From NCBI RefSeq assembly GCF_024662015.1, contig NZ_CP102480.1:1522501-1586500 (forward strand): a DNA stretch of 64,000 nt, written 5' to 3'. This stretch comes from Nisaea acidiphila. GTDB lineage: Bacteria > Pseudomonadota > Alphaproteobacteria > Thalassobaculales > Thalassobaculaceae. Below, piece after piece: positions 25,754 through 32,728 of this stretch (positions are counted from its first letter, which is position 1; the number at the start of each line of letters is the position of its first letter). Made by a program: the position numbers and the translations under genes. Below the pieces are notes generated by a model that was given only the letters and a program-made list of their open reading frames with translations, searched no databases and had not been told where the DNA came from.

Positions 25754-26113
25754 GCAGAACCAGAAAGACCTGCGAGTCGTCGCCTGCGCAAGAGTCGGCC
25801 TCTGAAAAGAGACAACTCATAAATACCGATTACTCTCCTTCTCAGCGTATCAGGGCACTACGTACCGTGCTTTCGCGTTCAACGCAGATGGATCGCCATT
25901 TCTCCACGTTGCAGCCGCTTCTTTTGCGATCAGTATATTAACTTTCCTGCCCATAATGGACTGATTTTCGCCAATCCGAAAACCAAGGGCGCCACTTTTC
26001 ATTGTGGTTCTCGGGTCAAGATGATCTGATTACGATTGACACCGCCAAGTGTTCAGTTTGATCTACAAATCTGATCTACATCAAATCGACAACGACCAAA
26101 GACAGGGGCTATC
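25754..26113. other. Intergenic region upstream of the Hfa-like locus
   Basis: 360 bases with no convincing gene; the short open frames here lack ribosome-binding sites and recognisable composition. It looks more AT-rich than the preceding genes. A TTGACA hexamer lies at 26036-26041 and two TGATCTACA direct repeats at 26059-26080. The leader and promoter of the following six-gene unit must lie here. Confidence 0.6.
26057..26084 (+). promoter_or_regulatory. Direct repeats with an FNR/FixK-like half-consensus box
   Basis: TGATCTACA occurs twice, at 26059-26067 and 26072-26080, 13 bases apart. The second copy reads CTGATCTACATCAA (26071-26084), one mismatch from TTGAT-N4-ATCAA, the FNR/FixK/DNR consensus. 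It is only 30 bases ahead of the ATG at 26114, so if bound it would more likely repress or act on a transcript starting very close to the gene. Confidence 0.3.
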
Positions 26114-26452
26114 ATGCTGACATTGAAATCTTTCGTTACCGCTACCGCGATCATTCTGACTGGGTCTATCTCCGCGATAGCAGGAGATGCTCCATCAATC
26201 GGCGGCAATGCATCCCTAAACGTAAATATTGGGCAGGCGGGCGTGGTCAACGCAGGCGCGGGCGCCAGTGGATTTCAGGGCAGCGTCAAGCAATCAGTCG
26301 GGTCCGTGCTTTCCGGCAATATTTCTGGAGGCCTGAAAGACAATGTCTCGATCGGCCAAGCCGGCGTGGTCAATGTCGGTGCCGGCGCTTCCGGTGCGAA
26401 AGTCACGGCATGTCAGTCTATTGGTTCGATTGGAAGCAACTGCGACAGCTGA
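26114..26452 (+). CDS. Small secreted two-repeat protein (mini version of the giant repeat protein)
   Basis: A 112-residue protein with a signal peptide (cleavage near SAIA|GD, residue 23). The mature part has two copies, 41 residues apart, of 'IGQAGVVNAGAGASG' (second copy 'IGQAGVVNVGAGASG'), each followed by a Q-S-[VI]-G-S element. The second such element is flanked by cysteines: C100-QSIGSIGSN-C110. This is the same pattern as the tandem repeats and C-terminal cap of the 980-residue protein encoded downstream. AGGGG precedes the ATG. It is the first gene of the six-gene unit. It is probably a minor subunit or nucleator of a surface fibre; that role is inferred. Confidence 0.75.
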   Translation: MLTLKSFVTATAIILTGSISAIAGDAPSIGGNASLNVNIGQAGVVNAGAGASGFQGSVKQSVGSVLSGNISGGLKDNVSIGQAGVVNVGAGASGAKVTACQSIGSIGSNCDS

Positions 26453-26481
26453 ATTCCGCTTCAACTCGCCTGGGGGAAGTC

Positions 26482-26859
26482 ATGAAGTCAAAATCTCCAC
26501 CGACTAAATCTCTGATCAGCGCCCTCGCAATTGCGTGTGTCGTATCAGCAGCGGGTATTTCGACAATCTCGGTGCGTCAAGCGGACGCTCAACAGGTGAT
26601 TGAGAATTCAGTCAATGCGACTCTGCTGGCGAACCGAGCCAAGAGTTTGGTGCGCCAGCATTCCTCTACGACCAGCCCGCTGTCGCAGTCGGACCGGACA
26701 CGAAGCACACGCGGCAGCCAGGTTGCCAATCGCGGAACAAAGGTACATTGCGGCGGTGTGGCGATCGGCAATGTGCAAACCCACCCGGGCGATCATCACG
26801 CGCACTCAACAACTGTGTTTGTTCACGGCAGCATAATCAATACAGGGAACTCGTGCTGA
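26482..26859 (+). CDS. hfaA: HfaA-like small secreted protein
   Basis: A 125-residue protein with a signal peptide ending near ADA|QQ (residue 36). The Ser/Thr/Arg-rich middle leads to a C-terminal module 'CGGVAIGNVQTHPG', then 'HSTTVFVHGSIINTGNSC', with Cys90 and Cys125 as the only mature cysteines. The 'CGGVAIGNV...NTGNSC' ending and the gene order A-B-D resemble HfaA of the Caulobacter holdfast anchor, a curlin-like secreted subunit. GGGGGAAG lies just before the ATG at 26482, and the stop overlaps the next start (ATGA-type). The name is by resemblance and context, not by search. Confidence 0.6.
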   Translation: MKSKSPPTKSLISALAIACVVSAAGISTISVRQADAQQVIENSVNATLLANRAKSLVRQHSSTTSPLSQSDRTRSTRGSQVANRGTKVHCGGVAIGNVQTHPGDHHAHSTTVFVHGSIINTGNSC

Positions 26860-28061
26860 TGATTCGGCGCGTGCTGGGTCCGTGCTTACCAAAGGTCAAT
26901 GGATTTTTCGCTGCATTGGCTCTGGCAGGCTGCTCGGCGTTTTCGCCAGAGGTACCGGAAGAAATACAGCAAGCGAACCCGGATAATCTGCCGAAGTCGA
27001 CGATTACGAACTTCGACGAAGCGCTGGTTTGCATGGACGACCTTATGGTTATCCATGAGGTCCCGTCGCTTTACCTCGCCTCACAAGGAATCGAGAATCT
27101 GACCTCCGATCGCTCGATCAGTACCGGCGGCAAGGAGATGCTTATCACCGCGCTGGCCAAAATGTCGACGCGGAGCAAAGCCGTGCGCTTCGTTTCCTAT
27201 GGTGTCGACATCAGGGACATCCTCGATCTTCAGGCTGCTCATCCAGACAAGGCGGACTTTCGAGCGCCCGATCTGTTCATCCGCGGCGGCGTAACCCAGG
27301 TTAACAAAAACTTGTGGTCCGGCCAGCGCGGCTCCGGCGCTTCGCTCGTCTTCGACGACGGCCAACTCACCGACGGGGGAACTTTCTTCATACTTAAGGG
27401 TGAAGAAGATCTTACTGGCAGCTATTCGCTGAATTCCGGGTATGGAACAGTGACCGTAGATATGAGCGTAGGACATATCGCGAATCTACAGATCATTCCG
27501 GGCATAGCGTCATCCAATACACTCGCCCTTAAGCATCAGGAGGGAACTGCGATCACGGCCGATCTGACGATCGGCGATTTCGGCTTCAGCTATTCATTCA
27601 CCGATACGGAGTCGCTTGATTTCAATACTGTGTTCCGATCCTTGATACAGGTCGGAACAATCGAGATCATCGGTAAACTGCATAATGTCCCCTATTGGCG
27701 ATGCCTCGCCAATGCCGGATCGGTCTCAACGCGCAGTGCGGCCCTCCGAGAGCGCTTCAACGAGCTGGGGACAGCCGAGGACCGCTCTGCGCTTTACAGG
27801 TTTGTTCAGACCGCTTTGAGAGACGCCCAATATTACCTGGGAGAGGTCAACGGCTCGTTCGACTTGCCGACCCGTACGGCATTGCAGACCTACCAGCAGC
27901 GCCACGGGTTGCTTGCAACCGGATTGATCGACTTCGAGACATTCCGACTGATGAATCTCTTCACACCGTCACGGGATGTTCCCTACATACCGTGGTGGGA
28001 TGCCGACCTACGACAAGCCCCAAGAACACCGGCGGCGGCCACGAATGGGAAAAAGGGCTGA
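26859..28061 (+). CDS. hfaB: CsgG/HfaB-like outer-membrane lipoprotein with C-terminal peptidoglycan-binding domain
   Basis: A 400-residue protein. A lipoprotein signal ends in L22-A-G-C25. Residues about 45-290 follow the CsgG pattern: 'GGKEMLITALAKMSTRSKAVRFVSYG', 'APDLFIRGGVTQVNKNL', a beta-hairpin-like stretch, then 'SVGHIANLQIIPGIASSNTL' and 'FRSLIQVGTIEIIGKL', matching the end of the CsgG domain where the pore hairpins lie. Residues about 311-367 are a PG_binding_1-type module ('GSFDLPTRTALQTYQQRHGL'), not part of CsgG or HfaB as I know them. It starts inside the stop of the hfaA-like gene. It is presumably the secretion channel for the repeat proteins, tethered to the cell wall. Confidence 0.65.
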   Translation: MIRRVLGPCLPKVNGFFAALALAGCSAFSPEVPEEIQQANPDNLPKSTITNFDEALVCMDDLMVIHEVPSLYLASQGIENLTSDRSISTGGKEMLITALAKMSTRSKAVRFVSYGVDIRDILDLQAAHPDKADFRAPDLFIRGGVTQVNKNLWSGQRGSGASLVFDDGQLTDGGTFFILKGEEDLTGSYSLNSGYGTVTVDMSVGHIANLQIIPGIASSNTLALKHQEGTAITADLTIGDFGFSYSFTDTESLDFNTVFRSLIQVGTIEIIGKLHNVPYWRCLANAGSVSTRSAALRERFNELGTAEDRSALYRFVQTALRDAQYYLGEVNGSFDLPTRTALQTYQQRHGLLATGLIDFETFRLMNLFTPSRDVPYIPWWDADLRQAPRTPAAATNGKKG

Positions 28062-28064
28062 CCC

Positions 28065-31007
28065 ATGAGCGCACCGCACCGGTCTCCAATTCAGCGCTTT
28101 CTTAACGCCGCCCTAGTGACCGTTCTGGTTCCAGTGAGTGCGTCATCCGCAGCCGATCCGCTCCCGACACCTGGCGGCGGCGCCGATCTCACGGTCAATA
28201 TCAGCCGTGGAGCTGTCGTCAATGCACAAGGCACGATTTCGGGGGACGGAACGGCAATCCAGCAGATTGGCTCCATCGGTGCAAAGGTGATCGCTGGAAC
28301 GACAGATACGGTCAATCTCTCAAACGCGATAAACGCCGGAGCGGCGGTCGGCGCCTATTCGAAAGCGGAGCAAAGAATAGGCGCTGTCGATGCGACAATC
28401 TCATCGCAGGACAATTTGTCCCTGAACCTTTCGACAGTAGTAAACGCCTCCGCGGGCGTCGGAAGCTATTCCGACACAGAACAGACGATTGGGCGGGTGA
28501 CAGGCACGAACGTCCGGAACAGCAGCATCGAAGTCGATGGAAAGGCGCTGGTAAACGCCGGCGCATCGGTGGCCGGGTATGGCAAGGCGACGCAAATAAT
28601 CGGCAGCATTAGCACGAGTGGCGAGGTTAGCCAGAGTTCGATCGATCTGGCGCTCGGCTCGGATGCGACCAACGTGGCTGCCTCAGTCGCTGGCGGCGGC
28701 GAAGCCGTTCAGCAGATCGGTTCCATTGCCGGCAGGTCCGCTTCAGGTGACGCGATTTCCGGTCAACTCGACAGCATCGTAAATGCAGGCGCGTCCGTTG
28801 GCGGGAACGCGCGGGCCACGCAGAAAGTCGCAACGATCCAAAGCTCCGGAGCGGTCAACAACTCGACTGTCACGGCCGATATATCATCCGCGGCGAACGT
28901 CTCCGCGGCGGTGGTCGGCGGTGGCTCGGCAACTCAGGAGATCGCCGAAGTCGAGAGCAAAGGCGGCATTTCGAATGTCAAGGTAACCGCCAACATTGGC
29001 AGCGCTGCCAATGTTGGCGCAGGTCTCGCCGGCGGCGCATCCGCTGAGCAACAGATCGCAGCTGTTGATGGATCGAGCAACTCAAGCGATACGGTCGACG
29101 CGAATGTGACCTCGGCGGCGAATGTTGGTGGCGCCTTGGCTGCTGGCGCGCGCGCCGACCAGACAATAGGAGTTATCGACAGCACGAGCGCCAGCGGAAC
29201 CAGCGCTAGCGTCCGGGCCGGTTCCGCGACAAATGTTTCCGCCGGTTTGGCGGCATCGGCAACGGCGGTGCAATCCATCGCCGCTATTTCCGGAAAGAGG
29301 GCCTCGGACGACACCGTCAATGTCGACATCTCGTCAGCGACAAATGTCGGCGCGGCTCTCGCGGGCAACGCCGAAGCAACGCAAACGATCGGCTCGATCA
29401 GCAGCCAAGCCTCCAGCGGCGTGACCGACAGCGTGAGCGCCGGTTCGGTGTCCAATGTCGGAGCGGCGCTCGCAGGATCCGCCACCGCCGTGCAAACGGT
29501 TGGAGCGGTCTCAGCAACCGACGCCTCGCAAGACAGAGTCTCCGTTTCCAGCTCGAACATCACGAATGTCGGTGCTGCAGTCGCTGGCACCGCGTCCGTA
29601 CGCCAGACCATTGGCGAAATCTCCGGCAATTCCGCCAGCGGCGATACTGTATCCGTCCGGGCGACAGGAAACATCACCAATGTCGGAGCCGCGCTGGCCG
29701 GCAGCGCCACATCGTCGCAGCAGATTGGCGTGATCTCGGCCACCGTCTCGAAGAACAATTCGGTGTCGGTCACTACCGGCAGCCTCAGCGCGGCGGGGGC
29801 CGGCCTGCTCGGCAGCGGCTCCGCGACACAGGACATCGGAACGGTCGGCGGCAACAACGCGACCGGTGACAAAGTCACAGTTGCGACCGGGGGTGTTAGC
29901 AATACAGGTGTCGGCGTGCTGGGAAAAGGCGCCAGCACGATCACGGTCGGTTCGATCGAGAGCGCGCAATCGTCGGACGACACGATTTCGGTCAAGACAG
30001 GAAACATCAATGCCGAAGCGGAAGGTATCGACACCACGGCGAGCGTGACCGTTGGAGCGATCGGCGGTGCCGGCGCAAACCATCAGGATATCGATATCCG
30101 GACCGGCAATATATCAGACGAATCCATCGGTGCGGATGCCGGGGCGTCTGTCACCATCGGCAGCATCACCTCCACTGGCACCGTGTCGGATATCGTTCAG
30201 ACCGGTTCAATCAACAATAGGGCTATCGCTGTCGATTCCTCGGCTCGGGTCAGTCTCGGGAACGTCGCCGCCGGAACGACAGGCCCCGCAACGATCTCGG
30301 TCGTGACGGGGTCAATCGATAACAAAGTGACCGTCGGCGGCGGAACGAAATCCGTCGTCTATGTTGGCAACCTGATGCAACCAGCAACCGGCCCCACAAA
30401 TATCAGCGTTACGACCGGGTCGCTCAGCAGTTCGGTCGCCGCGTCCATTGGAGGCATGGCCGGCATCGAGATTGGCAACGTCAATTCAACCAAAGGCGGG
30501 ACGACGAAGGTTTCGACCGGCAACCAATCGGCAACAGCCGCCGCTTGCCTCGGCGATATCGGGTGCCTGTCCGAAATCGTTGGGAAGCAGTATTGCGTGT
30601 CGATCGGCAATATTGATCTCAGCAGCAATTGCGGAAGCACCAGCCTAATTGGCGAAGCGATCAAGGAGTTGGACAAGCTCGGCCTGACAGTTGAGAAGGG
30701 TGCGGTGCATGCTGGCGAGGAATTCGCCGGCGGGATCGTCGGGTTCGCCAAGGGCGTCTGGGGCGGCAATTTCAAAGGCGCCTTCTCAAGCCTTGCGAAG
30801 GAAACCGGCGCTGCGGTCGTCACCGTCGCCAAGACAGCGGAACATCTCGTCGAAGAAGGAGCCCACGACGTCGAACACGATCTGGAGAAGGCCGGAGATG
30901 CCGTCGTTCATACCATTGAGCACGCTTGGGACGATGTTAAGCACGGCTTTGATGAACTAGGGCACGACATCAGCGAGGGCTGGCATGATTTTATCCATTT
31001 CTTTTAA
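28065..31007 (+). CDS. hfaD: Giant secreted repeat protein, HfaD-like putative adhesin/fibre protein
   Basis: A 980-residue protein with a signal peptide (cleavage near SASSAA|D, residue 30). Residues 51-821 are about 21 tandem repeats of 33-39 residues, mostly 37, with consensus near [TS]NVGAALAGSATA.QTIGSIS followed by a variable S/G/D/N loop and a DTVSV-type strand. Residues 822-860 hold a cysteine-containing cap (C828, C834, and C844-VSIGNIDLSSN-C856). Residues 865-980 are helical, with Asp/Glu/His-rich 11-residue repeats at 921-975. It lies 3 bases after the CsgG-like gene. The composition (Ala, Gly, Ser, Val) and beta pattern suggest a solenoid or amyloid-like surface protein. The HfaD name rests on gene order and repeat style. 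Confidence 0.7.
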   Translation: MSAPHRSPIQRFLNAALVTVLVPVSASSAADPLPTPGGGADLTVNISRGAVVNAQGTISGDGTAIQQIGSIGAKVIAGTTDTVNLSNAINAGAAVGAYSKAEQRIGAVDATISSQDNLSLNLSTVVNASAGVGSYSDTEQTIGRVTGTNVRNSSIEVDGKALVNAGASVAGYGKATQIIGSISTSGEVSQSSIDLALGSDATNVAASVAGGGEAVQQIGSIAGRSASGDAISGQLDSIVNAGASVGGNARATQKVATIQSSGAVNNSTVTADISSAANVSAAVVGGGSATQEIAEVESKGGISNVKVTANIGSAANVGAGLAGGASAEQQIAAVDGSSNSSDTVDANVTSAANVGGALAAGARADQTIGVIDSTSASGTSASVRAGSATNVSAGLAASATAVQSIAAISGKRASDDTVNVDISSATNVGAALAGNAEATQTIGSISSQASSGVTDSVSAGSVSNVGAALAGSATAVQTVGAVSATDASQDRVSVSSSNITNVGAAVAGTASVRQTIGEISGNSASGDTVSVRATGNITNVGAALAGSATSSQQIGVISATVSKNNSVSVTTGSLSAAGAGLLGSGSATQDIGTVGGNNATGDKVTVATGGVSNTGVGVLGKGASTITVGSIESAQSSDDTISVKTGNINAEAEGIDTTASVTVGAIGGAGANHQDIDIRTGNISDESIGADAGASVTIGSITSTGTVSDIVQTGSINNRAIAVDSSARVSLGNVAAGTTGPATISVVTGSIDNKVTVGGGTKSVVYVGNLMQPATGPTNISVTTGSLSSSVAASIGGMAGIEIGNVNSTKGGTTKVSTGNQSATAAACLGDIGCLSEIVGKQYCVSIGNIDLSSNCGSTSLIGEAIKELDKLGLTVEKGAVHAGEEFAGGIVGFAKGVWGGNFKGAFSSLAKETGAAVVTVAKTAEHLVEEGAHDVEHDLEKAGDAVVHTIEHAWDDVKHGFDELGHDISEGWHDFIHFF
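28215..30527 (+). repeat. Degenerate 111-bp tandem repeats inside the giant repeat gene
   Basis: About 21 in-frame units encode 33-39-residue repeats. Units 7-14 are the most alike (N-V-[GS]-A-[AG]-[LV]-A near each start, Q-x-[IV]-[AG] in the middle). Units 17-21 lose the glutamine and shrink to 33-36 residues. DNA identity between units is only partial, indicating old duplications. Confidence 0.8.
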
Positions 31008-31079
31008 AAAATACACCAAAGAAGCCAAAATTACCACTTAAACCAAGTTGAGTCAGACTAGAGAAACGGAGAAACACTT

Positions 31080-31610
31080 ATGAAATCAGAAATCAAACTC
31101 TTCGCCACCGCCATGATAATTGCGGCGACACTTGGCTTTCCGCACAAATCTTTAGCAGAACCCTTCAAGTTCGGCGGAGAAAGCGAACGCTTCTCCATGA
31201 AAGCACCAATTGTGAAAGCTGCGATCGAAGAGCTCGGCTACAAGGTTTCGGAACACAAGGACAAGGACGGCAATCCGCATTTGGTAATCGAGGATGCGCC
31301 GGACTTCACCAAAGGAGTAGCCGTTTTCATGGCCGATTGCGGCAAGGCCGGCTGCGAGGATCTGGTGTTCTATGCCGATTTCGGCCCGTCGAAAACCGCG
31401 ACAATGGAGTTCCTCAACGAGTGGAATCACCCTGCGTCGAACCTGCGCAGCACTGCATTCAAGTCCGGCACAGTTTCCGGTGATGGGACCATCGGGATCT
31501 CCATGCCGGCGAGCTTCTTCGACGATTCCGAGCAAGCGAAGGTGAGCTGGCTGGCTGGCCTCTTCATGGTCGAGGTCAGCATGTTCGGCGCATCTCTCGG
31601 AAACCGTTGA
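31080..31610 (+). CDS. Secreted YbjN-domain-like protein
   Basis: A 176-residue protein with a signal peptide (cleavage near KSLA|EP). The mature part matches the YbjN pattern: 'AIEELGYKVSEHKDKDGNPH', 'VAVFMADCGKAGCEDLVFYADF', 'ATMEFLNEWNHPASNLRSTA', then a short acidic region. The two cysteines in 'DCGKAGC' are the only ones in the mature chain. YbjN domains resemble type III secretion chaperones in fold, so a periplasmic chaperone for the neighbouring repeat proteins is conceivable but unproven. GGAG lies 8 bases before the ATG. The gap to the giant gene is 72 bases. Confidence 0.75.
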   Translation: MKSEIKLFATAMIIAATLGFPHKSLAEPFKFGGESERFSMKAPIVKAAIEELGYKVSEHKDKDGNPHLVIEDAPDFTKGVAVFMADCGKAGCEDLVFYADFGPSKTATMEFLNEWNHPASNLRSTAFKSGTVSGDGTIGISMPASFFDDSEQAKVSWLAGLFMVEVSMFGASLGNR

Positions 31611-31658
31611 ACGACCGCAACCAGTCCTGACTGCAGTAATTCAACAAGCGAGGCTGCA

Positions 31659-32387
31659 ATGAGATATCGGGAGAGTGCGCTTTTTCTCAGCATTGCCGCC
31701 TTGCTTAGCGGTTGCGCTGGATTAGAGACGGACATCTACGAGCCGCCCAAGGCCGAGCCGGTAGCGCCGCTAATGGCGGAAGATCTATTGCTCGACAGCG
31801 GTCAGGCGGAAGCGCCTGTCAAAGTCGGTGACGTGTTTATCTACGACAATCCGACGGCGAGATGGGAGGTCGTGTCGACAGGAAACGGTTTTATCGGCTG
31901 GCGCAACCAAGCCGGAGAGGAGCGCCAGACATCCTATTCCACGATCTTTCCGCCTCTGTCCTGGATCGGGGAGGTACGATCCGGACGCCGAAGCATCGAA
32001 TTGGTGTCCGGGCCGCTTCATCCGCTGGAAACCGGCAAGACGGTCAAATTCATTACGGACACCCTCCATGTGCGCCCGCCGGGCACCGACCGATCGCGAT
32101 GGGAATGCACAGTACAGGACAAGGCTGAGATTGTGGTGAAAGCCGGCAAGGCGGAGGTTTTCAACGTTCTTTGTTACCGCAACGGGCTTCAATACGTGCA
32201 GTTCGCCTATGCGCCGTCCCTTGGCACCTATGTCCGAGCGGTTCTGGCCAACGGTGCTCAACCGCTTATCCGGGAACTAACAGGCTATGCCCGCGCCCCG
32301 GCGAAGCCAAAGAACGATTTAGCGAAGCGCACAATTCCCAATAGCCCCGCCCCCAAAACGCCGCTGAAGCCGACGTCCGGGGGATAG
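31659..32387 (+). CDS. Outer-membrane-type lipoprotein, unknown function
   Basis: A 242-residue lipoprotein with lipobox 'LLSGC' (Cys at residue 19). The mature part has a beta-rich domain: 'VKVGDVFIYDNPTARWEVVS', 'GFIGWRNQAGEERQT', 'WECTVQDKAEIVVKAGKAEVFN', 'VLCYRN' and 'FAYAPSLGTYVRAVL'. The pattern resembles secreted domains of unknown function common in Rhodospirillales. The C terminus is Pro/Lys-rich and probably flexible. It lies 48 bases after the YbjN-like gene, probably the last gene of the unit. Confidence 0.72.
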   Translation: MRYRESALFLSIAALLSGCAGLETDIYEPPKAEPVAPLMAEDLLLDSGQAEAPVKVGDVFIYDNPTARWEVVSTGNGFIGWRNQAGEERQTSYSTIFPPLSWIGEVRSGRRSIELVSGPLHPLETGKTVKFITDTLHVRPPGTDRSRWECTVQDKAEIVVKAGKAEVFNVLCYRNGLQYVQFAYAPSLGTYVRAVLANGAQPLIRELTGYARAPAKPKNDLAKRTIPNSPAPKTPLKPTSGG

Positions 32388-32417
32388 AGGGCAAAGAAAC
32401 GAAACGACGGTAAGCGC

Positions 32418-32645
32418 TTAGTCCAACAGACAGCCATCAGGCAGACGCACGCGGTAATCTCGCTGCCTCGCCGAAATGTTCTCTATCGTCGCGTGATGCA
32501 GGCATGCGGCGAGCGCACGCCTCAAAGGATAATCGGCACGATTTTCCATGTATGGGTAATGGTTGAGAGATGCGACGGCATGCGCAATTCCCCAACTTGA
32601 GAGAAAGATTATGCTGATCATCGCGGCGGTCGGCCAATTCACCAT
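32418..32645 (-). CDS. Small secreted protein, unknown
   Basis: A 75-residue product. A signal-peptide-like N terminus (MVNWPTAAMISIIFLSSWGI, probable cleavage near AHA|VAS) precedes a short mature chain with two cysteines ('ALAACLHHATIENI' and 'RLPDGCLLD'). The Shine-Dalgarno sequence AAGGAG lies 7 bases before the ATG at 32645, which is unusually good and the main reason to call the gene. It is convergent with the lipoprotein gene. I do not recognise the family. Confidence 0.5.
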   Translation of the reverse strand: MVNWPTAAMISIIFLSSWGIAHAVASLNHYPYMENRADYPLRRALAACLHHATIENISARQRDYRVRLPDGCLLD

Positions 32646-32728
32646 TTCTTATCTCCTTGAAATAAAATTCAGACCCTCCTGAAGCTGACGGATAGCAAAG
32701 CGGCGAGCAACAGCCGCAATGCCGCTTG

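Noticed and set aside
25750-25941. 63-codon open frame after trmL
   Set aside because: It overlaps the trmL stop, has no ribosome-binding site and an unstructured Ser/Arg-rich composition.
28934-30037. 367-codon open frame antisense to the giant repeat gene
   Set aside because: The repeats limit stop codons on the other strand too; the product is Pro/Ala/Thr/Val-rich with no start signal.
28215-30527. Possible CRISPR array or intergenic tandem repeat
   Set aside because: The units are in frame, degenerate at DNA level, and lie wholly inside a gene with a signal peptide. No identical direct repeats with unique spacers exist.
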